This document shows, one piece after another, positions 1 through 11,730 of a DNA stretch of 64,000 nt. A program made the position numbers and the translations under genes. The DNA lies in assembly GCA_003665825.1 (NCBI GenBank), contig QPFY01000008.1, positions 930,001 through 994,000 of the forward strand, given 5' to 3'. Within the stretch, counting starts at the first letter, position 1. Each line of letters begins with the position of its first letter. A model generated the notes under the pieces. It was not told the DNA's origin. It ran no database searches and saw nothing but the letters and a program-made list of their open reading frames with translations. This DNA is from Microbotryum silenes-acaulis. Its lineage: Eukaryota > Basidiomycota > Microbotryomycetes > Microbotryales > Microbotryaceae.

Positions 1-1189
1 TTTTTCGCTCACCAGTCGATAATCGGACCAAATCTTGCGTGATGTGCCTCACCGAATCTAAAATAAAAATAAATAAAATTACAGTGGCTTAATTTAATCT
101 ACTACAACTCATAATCAAAATCAGCATCTCAGGGCTAATCTATCTACATCTATCTACAATCTATCTACAATCTATCTATCTACAAACTACTAAAAACAAC
201 TGTCGTCTACACAAAGAACGTCAAAGAACGTCAGAGAACGGGAGACAAACCACGTGGCGTGACGTCATATGCAGCTCTCGGTCCAGTGCGTCCCAGCTAG
301 CTAGCGCTGTTTCAGCATGGGTTGGCCAGCGACAGACCGTTTCGCCTAAGTTCGCCGAGGTTCCAACGTTCGCCGAGGTTCCATTTCCCATCAAAGCAGC
401 CTGGCACATGACCCTCCGCTTCCCGAAGCAGACTGAAACGACCTGTCTTGCGTGTCTACCACATCGTAGCGTAGTTCCTTCAATCATCCAGTTCCTGCCA
501 CTGCCGAAATCTATGCCAGACCTCGGGTAGTGTCGGCCAGTGCGCCAATTCCGCCGTTAGGGGCCCCGCCAGCGTGTCACGGCTTGCCGACACTGGGCTT
601 CACTCCACGACGTTCCGCGGCCTTCCGCGACATTCTATGAGCCCGGTTTAAACCGAGGCGCAGGCTTCTCCATCTTTCTCCCAGCTGCTCTTCATACCTT
701 ACCCATCGCACCTCATCCCATCGCCACCTCGAGCTCGCGACACCCGAAGGGGTCGTCGTGGAAGCTCTGCAACGAATACGGGACAAGTTTTCTCAAGAAA
801 TGGCTGCCGCATGCAGCATAGCTACGGATTCGAGTAAGTAACTTCCTGAACTGTGCTCTTGGTGTGGGATTGTTCAGGAGCTAATGGAAAACTACCAAGC
901 AGCAATTCCCTTCAACAGGTCCTCTTTGAATGTCAACCCTCGAGTTGTATCTTCACCATCAGCTGGTGACACTGCATGCGTGAGTTATCCCTTGAATGGC
1001 TGTGGAGTCTTAGATATGACGGAAAAACTGATACGAAAAAAGACATTGGACGTCAGTGACACAGCGGAAGGATTGAGCGGAAGGATTGACTTCGTACGGT
1101 TGAGAATCCGGGTCATTGGGACACTAAATGTGAGTCTTCACTGCCATTGCTACAGATGGACAACAGCAAGAATACTGATAGTTGTAACG
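1..1189. other. Gene-poor left edge with short tandem repeats
   Basis: No convincing gene. Positions 138-195 are a microsatellite built from CTATCTACAAT/CTAT units. A 15-mer beginning TTCGCCGAGG occurs twice at about 351-383. Short open frames exist on both strands but lack a good start or protein-like composition. A possible exon starting at the ATG near 800 (MAAACSIATDS, followed by a GTAAGT donor) runs into stops soon after the next plausible acceptor, so it is not called. Confidence 0.5.
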
Positions 1190-2199
1190 AATCACGCAGA
1201 AAAACAGGCTCTGGTTCCGTGGATTGCGGCTCACCATCCCGTGGCAGATCGTCAACGGCTCGGTTCGGTGGAGTGTGGAGTGACCGTCGTGTTGGCAGGT
1301 ATGTGCCAATCTTTCAAAGCAAGGCGCAGGGCAGCATGACTGACTGACCGGTTGGACTGTAACATCACAGGATCCGAAGCAATGCCTTCCCGTTATTCCA
1401 AGTCATCGCCTGCACAAATCGTCGATGCTTGCATTATGAATGCTGACTTCTGCGGGGATCTCTCTGTAAGTAGTAGTCCTTGCCTGACCTTTAGATCCTA
1501 TACTAACAACGGCACGGTGCGAGCGCAGACAAACATGCCTCTTCGGGCCGCTGCAGACCGCATGACCGAAACGGAACAGGCAAAGGCACAGGGCTTTGCA
1601 GATTGGCTCTTCGGAGTTGGAGACGGGTCAGCGAACGAAACAGAAGACTCTCGCGCTCCCACGTGAGCTTCTCCTGCCGGCGACCACGAGGAACAGCTCC
1701 GGGTTGATCAGACACGTCTATCCCGGCCTCGCGCTCGAACTGGACAATATGTTGATAGGCAAAAAAGTCGAATACTTCCGATAGCGAGCAAAATTGGCGC
1801 CCAAAAATTCGCAGGTGGATCACATCAACGACATGGTGCTCGACCTGCTGCCGGGTGACGCTCAAACGTTCTACAGCGCGGATTCGGCCGAAAACGAAGA
1901 CGAATCATTGTTCTCGATCGAGTATCTTCAGAGTCTCAACGTCACCGGGATGTCGTTGCTCCACACTCGACGCGGGTCTCGACGACGGTCTGAGCCCATC
2001 ATCGGGCTCCCAGAGAACAAAAAAGTAGTTCAGTGATGAAATGAAGGCTCTGTACATTTGATCGTCGTCGCGCGCTTCTCTCCCGACTTCAACCACTAGG
2101 CTTCCGTTCCTGAACAGTACCGCAGCTGTTGCAGCAAAGTACATCACATTGCAGCGGTTACGGTGGGAGGTGGCGCGCGGAGCGCGCCGCCGCACCTAG
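1190..2199 (+). mobile_element. Helitron remnant: decayed PIF1-like helicase and 3' terminus
   Basis: Plus-strand fragments in shifting frames resemble the helicase of eukaryotic Helitrons, in the right order: VTVVLAG (about 1275), [16 protein letters not shown] (about 1400-1450), [11 protein letters not shown] (about 1600-1632), [16 protein letters not shown] (about 1705-1755), LAPKNSQVDHINDMVL (about 1790-1840) and EYLQSLNVTGM (about 1921-1953). Frameshifts and a stop at about 1783 make it a pseudogene. The end at 2172-2199 has the classic Helitron 3' form: a GC hairpin (GGCGCGC, loop GGA, GCGCGCC), a short spacer, then CTAG at 2196-2199 followed by T. I could not find the 5' TC end or the Rep domain, so the left limit is arbitrary. 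Helicase identity is from family knowledge; the terminus is seen directly. Confidence 0.7.
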
Positions 2200-3119
2200 T
2201 TGAGAGATAAAACAGAAAATTAAATACAAATGGCTCACCTTATTAAGCCTAGGCCTCGGCTGCCCCACTCACTAAGACCTGTATTATAAGAGCCTGTTAG
2301 GCGGGCACCGGCTACGTTCTAAAACACCTTTGGGGCGCCGAAGGTCAGAGGCACCTTAGCATCCCACCTCGGCGACGGACCACGATCACTCAGCCACACC
2401 ATCTCAAACTGTGTATGTCCACGCATCGGTTTCTGTACGGCGACTCTTTGCCCCCCCTCCTTTAGCTCCATCCCAGCTACGGTTGTCGCACCACTCCGCA
2501 GTGTCATCACCGCGGCCGTGGCCCGCGTTACCACATGCGTACCTCGCTGCGCCGATGCTCAAGGCGTACTTGTTGCTCACGCATCTTCCTATTGTGCTAC
2601 AACAGGATCGCAAAGCTTGGTTCCCGGACTGCGGAGCCAGATCTGGAAGATCGCATCCGTTCATTGTCCGAAGGCGACCGGAAGCTTACCTCAGTCCGCT
2701 TCAGTGGCGGACTGGCTCAGGTCAGCTTTGGCCCGCATACCCAATCGCACGCATACCCAACAAGGTGGAGCGCTTTGATCGTTGTGAAGCGCTTTGGTCG
2801 GTGTCTGATCTTATTATATTCAAGTGAGCCATTACTTTGCTGCTGCACCTCCATTGTTGCCGCACACTCGTATTCCCCAGCGCCCAGCGCGCTAGTGTTT
2901 CATCTATGACGTCGCGCGCGTGACCACGCCGCGTGAAAGCTGCCAGTGGTGGTCGTCGGTGCCAGTACATGTGCTTGGTACTCCCCTCTCTCTTTCTCTT
3001 CTACATGTTCCTGGTCGGAGGATCCTAACTGATTTTGCCGCTTAAGCTATACTTGCCGGTTGCCCCTCGTGTGCAGATTCGCTGTCCTGGTCGTCGACGA
3101 CATCCCGAATTGCGGAATC
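2200..3119. other. Intergenic, nothing recognised
   Basis: About 0.9 kb with overlapping open frames on both strands (2411-2909) but no splice pattern, start context or motif that favours one. It probably contains the promoter of the serine-rich gene starting at 3120. Confidence 0.4.
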
Positions 3120-4276
3120 ATGAGCGCCGCACCCTCGATGATAACGGGAGCCGAGCGCATGTCTGGGACCTCGGCCAATCCGGGCAGGTCAGCTTTAGAT
3201 CCTCGATCGACCGTAGGCTCGGATAATTTGGTGTCCACCGTATCATTGATTGCTTCGTCTGGATCGGCTTCGGCTGCATCTTCAATCTCAAGAAGCGCTA
3301 ATCCGGATTCGCGATTGTTTGACCTCGCTGCTGATGTGATGACAAGCTTAGCCGACCCTACTGGCGTACCAGTGGATTCGCCCCTTATCAATCTCTCAAA
3401 CATCGAGCCAGGCGATGTTCGTCGGCAAACACCACGACAAAGGCAACCGAGTCCGGCGGCACCCTCTCGACTCGCCCCATCGTCGATGACGACGCCCAAC
3501 GATGCTTCCACCTCGGCGCCGCTCAGAGATCCATTTTACAGGGGAGATAATTTGAGTCCGCAACTGCGCAATCCATTGATGCTCCCTCGAGAGCACACGC
3601 CTGTCGTGTCGACATCTGCGCTTGCCTCACCTCGTTCCTCCCCATCCCGAAGGTCCGCCCGAGCTTTGATCGAGCCGCCAGAGTATTGTGATGCCTCCCG
3701 TGCACAAGTTGCTCCCATTCCACGCACATCTTCGAACGCGAAGATTTCGGAACGCGCTGGATGCAACGACGCCGCATCGATTGGAAGCTCGCGGTCGTGG
3801 GTACGGGACGCGGACTCTTCCAGTTTTTGCTCACGCCGATCGAGCTGTTGGAGCAGTACCGACTACGAAACCGAGGATCTTGAAGACGGTGAAGTTTACA
3901 AGCCTGGCATCGACTCTGACGTTCCTGAGTGTGAGTTCGCAAATTGTCAGGCAGTTGCAAAGTGCCCACGTACCGAAATGCCGGCAAACTCACTTCGCCC
4001 GAACTTTGTGCAGTCCTTGCCCCGGCATCGACATCCTCGTCGGCGGACAGCATCAGTAGCCAGTCCACTTCTGCAACCTCAAGTGCCTCCGATGCCTCCT
4101 CGCCGTCTCGACCAGCATCGATGGGCCGTAATCTCACGCTACGCGCTCGCGAAGCACAGACTTTCGTGCAGGCTTCTGTGCTTGCAAATGGCGCGGTTGA
4201 ACAACCGGAGGCATCGACACCCAAATTTGAGAAGACGCCGGAAGAGTGCGAACTACTTCGTGCTTTGTCGGTTTGA
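3120..4276 (+). CDS. Serine-rich protein of unknown function, 2 exons
   Basis: I do not recognise this protein. The model is exon 3120-3888 and exon 3951-4276 (364 residues). The first frame loses protein-like composition after about 3930, while another frame becomes serine-rich and ends in a natural stop at 4276. A 62-nt intron with donor GTGAAG, an internal CTGAC branch-like site and acceptor GTCAG joins them in phase. The donor is not the usual form, so the junction could be wrong. The start is the first in-frame ATG; the open frame extends upstream without one. Composition is Ser/Pro/Arg-rich with an acidic patch (TDYETEDLEDG) just before the junction, suggesting a disordered regulatory protein. 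No transmembrane segment or known domain is visible. It is convergent with PEX13, whose stop is 258 bp away. Confidence 0.5.
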
Positions 4277-4534
4277 CTGATATTAGAGTTGTTGTATCAT
4301 AGTCTGACGAGCCAGCGACGGGTGATTGCGCCTTTGTGCACGCCCGCATCACAGTCACGATATATATTTTCGCCATGGCGAAGTTCCTGGACTCGTCTAG
4401 CAATGTGTGTAACTGTTTTCCTATTTATCTTCAAGTGTTGCAACATCACTGCCCCAAAGGCATATATCCAACGAACCAGCCCAGCAGAAAGCTTTACCAA
4501 GTCACTATCCAATTCCAACAGGGTGTACTCCCCG

Positions 4535-6346
4535 TCATGAGCCTGTTGCAGCGGGTGGGGCACCGGGACGGTCCTGGCGACCGTCGCCCGATTCGATCGC
4601 TCGTGTTTTGGCTTCCACGGAGTTTTGGCCCTTGAGCGGCAATGACGTGACGTAGTTGGACGGAAAGAAGCCAATCGTTCCGTCCCTCAATCGGCCCTGC
4701 CACCAACCAGCCGTGGCTCGCTCAGCTTCAGGCGTTAGCACAGCGATGATGTCGTTCTCGCCAAAGCTCAGTTCCTCGCCGTTCAAGGCATTGTAGGGGA
4801 ATGTTGCACGGACGAAAGTCAGTGAAGATGGATCAAGCGGGCCGCCTGTGGCCAGGGGCTGGTCGGGAAGCGGGCGGCCGTATTGATCGAGCAAAGGCGG
4901 TAAAGCGCCTGGGTTGAGCGCACGTAGCCGCACTTCCTCCTCCTGCCGGGCGGTGATCATGCGCACGACCCTAGCCATGAGCCACGGCAGGCCCACAACG
5001 GTGAGCAAGAATACTATGAGGGGCTTCTTGGAGAGCTTGGGTGTCGAAGGCCCCGCAGTGGCGGTCCCGTTGACTCCACCGGTGGTGGCTTCGAACGCTC
5101 GGAAGCCCTCGGCGTTGAGGCCCTCGGGTCTAGCCGCCCGGCCTAACAATCGATCGACGAGAGACCGAACCCATCGGATGAGAGCGAAGATCGAAAGAAC
5201 TTGCCCAAGATAGTTGCTACAATGGTCACAAGGAAGATTGGCATGCGGTGAGACGTGGCTCGGATTTGTCGGTGAGGAAAAAGCTTCGGAAGTGCCCGGA
5301 AACTGACCGAATGTGCCCAAATTGTTCGGCCACACCAATCATTGCGAAGAAGCTCGAATGCGTTGCCATAAACGTGCTCTCCAGCATTTGTGCGAACCCT
5401 CCGAATGCGCCTACGATTGACTGGATGACCTGAAAAGTTGCGGCCGTGCCGCTCTCCATCCTTTGAGTCAAGCTCGCGCCGTCGGAGCCCATCATCCCCG
5501 GGGCGCCCATCCCATAACCGCCCATCCCGTACCCACCCATACCCAGGCCATAGCCGCCCATGCCCATGCCGCCCATACTGCCCATACCACCCATACCGCC
5601 CATACCGCCCATACCATACGAGCCGTACGAGCCCATGCCGCCGTACGAGCCCATGCCGTAGCTCGAACCGTAAGAGCCGAGACGCGAGTAGGACGAGCCG
5701 TAGGGTGCCGCATTAGTGCCGTAACCAGCCGCCGTACCGTACCGCGACGCGTTACCGTACTGTGGTGGAGGGTACGAAAGCAGTAATTGTGGTTTCGCAT
5801 CAGTTCTTGAGAGAGATCGGTACATTTGCCACTCGCACTCGGCCCGGAACGCTGCTCGTGCAGCTGACAATGCCGCCCGACTACTACACGAATCGAGCGC
5901 TGAGAGCAAAGACGGGACTGGTACGATTGTAGCATTTCGGCGATACCGCAGCACAACGCAGCACACAAGACTTACGGTGTTCGGGCCATAAGTAGAGCCT
6001 AAGACCGCCGCCGAGGCCGCGAGCAGAAACGGGAATGGAATGAGACCATGCAGTCAGCGGGCTAGCCAGAGCGTATGATGGGCAGATCGAGTGTGGCGGG
6101 GGCAATAAATCCAACTATATATATTGTGCACTCACCGGTAGCCATCGTAGCAGGTCGATCGGGAAGGGAGGGGGCTTCGGCCGAACCCGAGCTGGTGCCC
6201 GTGTTGGCGGCGCCGGATGAGAACGCACCGGCGGCGGACGAGGGCGTGACCGTGTTAGTGCTCGACGCATGCAGGGCCGATGCGGCCGCCTGGGGAGTTA
6301 CGCCAGCTCGTTCCCAGGGCTTGGCCGGTGCTGGTCTTGAAGCCAT
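4535..6346 (-). CDS. PEX13: Peroxin 13 (peroxisomal docking protein, SH3)
   Basis: Peroxisomal membrane component of the docking complex that receives cargo-loaded PEX5 and interacts with PEX14. Four exons on the minus strand: 6346-6136, 5998-5976 (23 nt), 5759-5308 and 5216-4535, giving 455 residues with all phases matching. The N-terminus carries the family PKPWE-like motif (APAKPWERAG). A long Tyr/Gly/Met repeat region (YGMGGYG type) follows, then the conserved block AGFGGFAQML-like segment (GAFGGFAQMLESTFMAT), a hydrophobic stretch (VFLLTVVGLPWLMARV) and a C-terminal SH3 domain (ATFPYNALNGEELSFGE ... WWQGRL ... GFFPSNYV). The last 40 residues after SH3 are polar. The start ATG at 6346 is the only sensible one. 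Divergent from NAS2, sharing a 313-bp intergenic region. Confidence 0.93.
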
Positions 6347-6659
6347 GTTGTACCGTTCCGTTGAGGAGAGAAGGGAGGGGAGGTGGGGGAACGCGGGGAC
6401 TCGGGCGACTGGGTTGGTTTGGAAAGAGTGAAGGAGGTGGAGGCGACGCCTCGGATCGGGACGTTTCAGGTCACCGAGCCCGACAGCAGGACCTAGCAGG
6501 ACCCGGGAGGCGACAGCTCGCGACAGGCCTCGACAGGCCAGCCCGAGGCTGACGAACCAAGGACCTTTTGGAAATTGGAAACTGGTCCCTCTGGCCTCAG
6601 CTTGCGTGGGGTTGGGGTTAAAGGCCGCTTATCAGTCTAACACAGGCTTATCCTCCACC

Positions 6660-7406
6660 ATGGAACTCGCACAACTGAGCTCGCAACGTGATGAGCTCAG
6701 CCTGCGAATGTCGACGTTTTCATCCATACTGGTCGCCAATGAATGCGACATGACCACCCCTCTCGTCGACCGCCAAGGCTTTCCACGCGCCGATATCGAC
6801 GTCGCTGGCGTGCGGACCGCCCGAGCCAACATCATCATGCTCCGCAATGATTTGAGCCATCTACAAACCCAAATCGAACAGCTCGTGCTCCGAGAGCTGC
6901 CTCGGCTTCATGATTCGGAATCCACGAGCGCCGGCGCCATCGATATCGTTCCTGCCACGCCCAGTCGCTCGCAAGCTTTCGCCCGAATCGACCGAGTCTT
7001 TCCCGGAGGGCCAGCGCAGGCGGCCGTAAGTGAGACGAGACGGCCTAGAGGTTGATGTACCCAAGTAGCGGTCGGTCCCTGACTCGAAGTTCGCTTGACC
7101 CGTTACCATACAGGGAATCAAGACGGATGACCTTCTGCTCCGCATTGGCGACATCGATGCGACCAATCACAACAGCCTTCAGGACGTTGCCACGCTGGTC
7201 TCGGCCTCAGAAGACGTCGCCTTGGACGTTCGGATTAGGAGAGCCAATCGCGACATTTTGCTTAGCCTGGTACCACACAAGGGTTGGGATGGTAGAGGAC
7301 TGCTCGGGTACGTTGTGCGCAGCACGCAACCTGAGGCTGTGCTAGTCCGATGCGATCTGACTCATACGAGGTAGACAGGTGCCATATCGTGCCTACCATA
7401 GGGTGA
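6660..7406 (+). CDS. NAS2: 26S proteasome assembly chaperone Nas2/PSMD9 (p27)
   Basis: Chaperone for base assembly of the 19S regulatory particle; the family binds an Rpt ATPase through a C-terminal PDZ domain. Exons 6660-7025, 7114-7307 and 7379-7406 give 195 residues. The N-terminal helical region (MELAQLSSQRDELSLRM ... LRNDLSHLQTQIE) matches the Nas2 coiled coil. The PDZ part spans exon 1 to exon 2 (RIDRVFPGGPAQAA, GIKTDDLLLRIGDID, SLVPHKGWDGRGLLG). The short last exon supplies the conserved ending CHIVP. The start was chosen at ATG 6660, preceded by CCACC, where similarity to the family begins; an upstream in-frame extension is open but lacks conserved residues. Length is close to yeast Nas2 and human PSMD9. 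Confidence 0.92.
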
Positions 7407-8914
7407 GCACGGAACGGTCACTCTTGAGGTCTGGAGCTAGTACTACAGGGTATGTAAAGCTTCCCGCGTATGTTCTTCCTTTTCGGCCCACGATTAAACT
7501 TTCCAGAATATGCGCCCGAGTCCGGACCCACCTACTACCTTCCTTGGGTCCGATCTTGCCTCTGGCCAAGCTTCAATCACTTTCCGTGGTCCGTTGAGCC
7601 TTAGAGTCCTGGAGCCCTTCATTGAGAACCGGTCAAAGGGCATGACGCTACGACTAGCAGCGAGGAGGCCACGTCGCATCTTGACGGTGACGGCGGATCC
7701 TTGTAAGCGCCGCTCGGAAGGGTTCGCGGTTTCAAGCATCCTACTTGATCTAATATGAGGCTTCGCCCGGAGATTTACTTCTCTATTCTCCGCATGAACT
7801 TCTCTTATCTGCACCTTCTCGGACTGTGCAAGGCTCGGGCGATGACTGACGAACCTGATCCTGGTGCGGCCCCCCGACTGAGTTCTCTAGATCGCATGCG
7901 TTTCTCCGACGAAAGAGCTGTTGTAATGATTATAATGCGGTTTGCGGCGACTTGACCCGACCTCGCCCAGTAGACTTTTCTGGCGTGTCTCGGCTCGATA
8001 TCGTTTGATGTTGGCAGCTAGCTCCTGTGTTTAGGCGAAGCGTGAGGTCGGTATTTGCTGGCGCTGGTTGCTCGGGTATGAACGCATGAAAGAATCCAAC
8101 GCTTTGGTGACCACCAAAATATGCTTCTTGCGCCCAATCGGCGATCAAGGGATAGGAAATCAAGCGTGGTTCATGGGACGATTCAGCAGCCGTCTCGCCG
8201 CGCTGTATGGACGGACAGGGCTCGGTCAGCCACTACGCGTGGTTCGCAAGGCAAAAAAAATGCTGGATGTCACACCAAAATTCCAGGGACGTGCTTGAGC
8301 CGATCCAACCCACCGCAAAGCCTGCTGAAATCTGCCTTGGAGTTGAGAAGGGTGGGTTCCGCCCTTTTATACTGCTCATAATGGACAAACCTTGTCTCCT
8401 CAAGTGGGAAAGCCAGAAGCTACTGGCATACTTGTCACCAAATTGATTGCTTTCGGAGGTTGAACCGCTGGCAGATTGGTCCCGTTTTACGAAAACTTTC
8501 GCCAAGATGACAGCTGGCATTGCCCCTAGGCCGAGCATCGCTTACACTGCAGTTCCGTTCCAAACGCGGTATCTACTCTGGGCGGGGATGTCCACTCATG
8601 TGACCTGGTAGCAGGAGGTAGGTACCCGCCTAGTAAATTAGATAGGTAGGTACCTCAGAATCCACTTAATGCTGGCTCCCGTGGCTCCCGTGACCCCCGT
8701 CGGTGACCGCTTATGATCGTGAGGCTTGGAATGCACGCGTCAGACCTTTGACGTCATGGGTAGCGATGCCGGCTCTTGCGCGATCGCAGTCCTCGCGTTT
8801 CTCGCCCTCCTGCTACCTCTCCCTTTGATCACCTCTTTGCCTCCCACACTACCAAAGACCAGTCACATTCCACTGACTGTTATCTGTTCACTCACCTACC
8901 CACGTGCGATCATC
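7407..8914. other. Intergenic, 1.5 kb, no gene called
   Basis: Several short frames exist but none with family motifs or linked splice sites. A run of TAGGTAGGTACC-type repeats lies at about 8617-8660 and CTCCCGTGGCTCCCGTG at about 8675-8695, probably in the promoter of the downstream gene. Confidence 0.4.
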
Positions 8915-11730
8915 ATGTCGCTCTCCAACACCTCGTTGTCGAATCTGCCGCTTTTGAACGAGTCCAACATCGAGCAGGCCGAAATGACGTTGACTTCGCT
9001 GACGCGTGCGGCGGCGGCGCTCAAGGAGGGCAAACTCCCGACCTCGCAGCAGTTTGCTACCCTCGTTCAAAAAGTGCTCAAGTCGAATCTGCTGCAACCC
9101 GAACTCGGCGCCCGCTTGACTGGCAAAGTTGGAGGCGGCAAGCTCTCCGTTCGGGGCCGTGAGCTCGTCGAGAGCGAACGCGCTGTGCTCGAAGGGCTCG
9201 TCCGAATCGTACTCGAGAAAAACTCTGACGACAAGGTCAGTCACTCTATCTCTTGGTGGGGTCGCCGTTTTCTCAAGGATACTAATGTTACTATAAATAT
9301 CTGGCGGTACTCGGCTGATCCGATCCGATCCTACTGGCCTTCTATCCTTCCGTCCCTCGAACGTCAACACGATGTGATGTGCCAAAAGATTCAACGTTTT
9401 CTGTGGTTGGCCTCGCAGGCTGACTTGGAAGTCGATGCTGATGCCGGTGAGTACCCGCAGCGACAAGTCAGAATTTTCGCAAAAGCTCTGTGTCGGGCTC
9501 CGTTGCTGTGCCGGTAGGTGTTATTTGCTCATGCCCACCTCTCACAGCCCTCCCTGACCTCCCCGTTCCTTCCGACCGAGAGATTGGTGAAGCCACTCGC
9601 GCGTTAAAGCAACTATTCACCCTTCTCCTCACCTCGTCCCAACTACGCCGCATCGTTGGTGATGTCATCAATCTCTTCAGGGATATGTTTGCCGATGCAG
9701 CGGAACAGGCTGCAGAAGCCTCCATCTGTGCTACCAAGACCTCTAAGCAAGTTGCCAAGACGGTGCGCCCCGGCGAGGAAGAGAAGGCGGAGGGCAAGGT
9801 CAACCTCAACCTCAACGGGGACGTTTCCAGCAAGCAATTGAAAAAGAAGGTCATGCGCGGAGCTGAAGACGCCAAGGATGATGCGCTCGCCTCGATCTCG
9901 AAGAGTGGACGTCAGCTCAAATCTTACGTGGACGAAAAGCTTCCTACGGATGTCAAGGATGCTTTCATCGAGCGCTTCAAGGCAGTAAGCGCCCGCGCTC
10001 TCGGATCGCCGCCGGCCGGCGCGTGCAAGAATCGCCGGACTTACTTTCATCCTGTTTCTTACCTCACTAGGTCGTAAACGAAATTCAGTCCAACCCTGAC
10101 TACGAAGAATCCCTCAACACGATTATTGGTCTCGTTCGCAAGTACGCCGCGCGCAGCAAAGATGCGCTCAAGGAAGCCGCTTCATCCGTCGAAGCCAACG
10201 TTGAGACGAACGACAAAGCCGATTCGGCAGCTTCCCTCTTCCGCGAGATCGTCGAGTCCTTTACTGGCGACTTGTTCCCAGTCTTTCAGGCCGCTGATAA
10301 GGTCGCCCGTGATCTCGAAAATGACTCCCGCATCGAGTCTCTGCTTGAGTATGCCGAATCGTTGCTTGACCGCGCCATCAACGATCCAGGTTACATCACC
10401 TCCTCGCGTGCACAGCGCCGAGCGGAGTCGCTTTATGATCAAGCACAAGAGCTCGTCAACTTGAACGCTGCATGGAAGAAGGATGCGGATAACTTTGTCG
10501 CTGAGGCGAACAAGTGTCTGCAACGCGCAGCCAATGACAAGGCACTGGTCCAGCTCGGTGATCGTTTCGAGCGTCTTGGCAAGGCCTTCACCAAGTTTAC
10601 CCAGACCGGTTTCACGCTCACCGACGCTGGGTCGATGTGGTCCGACCTCACTCAGGTCTTCTTGCCGCGCATCCTAGGCGCCCTCGAGGAGATCCCTTTG
10701 CCTCGCGTTGAGTTCACGTCGGAGGAAGTTGATCTGGTCATCGACAATGTTCGCTTCACTTCGGCTTCGTTCGTGCCCGACGCTACTCATTTCAGGAACC
10801 ACAACGAAATCTCAGTCAAGAAAGGGTGTAAGTTTGTATCACCTTGATCTGTGGTGACACCTAACTCACGCGGTCTCTGATGTTTCTCGTGACTGGTTGT
10901 TACCAACAGATGCGGCATACGCCTCCGAGTTCTCGACATCGACGACACTTTCCATCTCGGGGTTGCGTCTTCAAGCTAAGGACATCTCGTATTATCTCCA
11001 CAAGAAGACGGGTTGGCTCACTATCGAAGACTACGGCATGCTGGATATCAAAATCGGTACCGAAGGAGAAGATGACGGACTCGATGTGACACTCACCGTG
11101 AAAAACGCAGAAGAGAGCGATCGCGAGTCATTCTTCAAGATGGCCCGAGTGGAGGTTGCCGTCACTGGGTTCTCCATTTCCATCCACGATTCACAACATC
11201 CGATCCGAAACTTCTTCGCACGCCCGGCACTTCGAGGCTATATCGAGAAACAGTTTGTCAGCACTCTCGAGGAACAGATAGGGGCGATGTTCCAGCAAGC
11301 GGACCGAGTGATATATGACCTCAATCGCAAGGCGGCCGGTGCTCGCGTCGCTTCGCCTGATCCGTTGACGTTCCTTCGAGCAGTCTTTACGCCCACGAGA
11401 CCGAGTTCGATCTCCAGCGTGACCTCCACCGGCATCACCAAGGTTGGGCCCAAGGGGGAATACATCCTCGCCATCGGTGTAGAAGAGGAACTCTTGCCGG
11501 GAAAGCGCACTGGTCTCGGTCGCAAGGGCCGTGACGTCGTCGCGAAGAAGCGTGGCGCCGAAAGCCTCATGGAAGAAGGTATCAGTCAATACGAGCAAGT
11601 GCGCGATACAGTCGAAGAGGTCGGCGAGGCGATCGGCGAGGAAGCCCAGCGCATCCAGAAGGAAGCCCGTGACCAAGCCCGCAAGGAGCGTCGTGATTCC
11701 GGCTGGAAGTCGCAAGCATTCGACGTTTAA
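8915..11730 (+). CDS. Large fungal HAM1-like/DUF4449 protein
   Basis: Five exons: 8915-9235, 9389-9446, 9548-9984, 10071-10827 and 10910-11730 (797 residues, phases consistent). The N-terminal part (MSLSNTSLSNLPLL, LKEGKLPTSQQFATLVQ, SVRGRELVESERAVLEGL, IQRFLWLASQADLEVD) and the C-terminal part (DISYYLHKKTGWLTIEDYG, KMARVEVAVTGFSISIHDS) look like the widespread fungal protein with HAM1-like N and C domains (formerly DUF4449). Those proteins are thought to contain TULIP/BPI-like lipid-binding folds; this is recalled family knowledge and no function can be proved here. The middle is helical and charged. The last 100 residues are Lys/Arg/Glu-rich, with a probable coiled coil (EEVGEAIGEEAQRIQKEA). 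No signal peptide or membrane segment. The start at 8915 follows ATCATC and opens the conserved region. Confidence 0.8.

Noticed and set aside
3931..3950. 20-nt intron GTGAGT...GTCAG in the serine-rich gene
   Set aside because: Fits phase but is far below a workable intron length; the 62-nt alternative 3889-3950 is preferred.
8888..9466. 192-codon minus-strand frame
   Set aside because: Overlaps the well-supported exons of the HAM1/DUF4449 gene and has no motif of its own.
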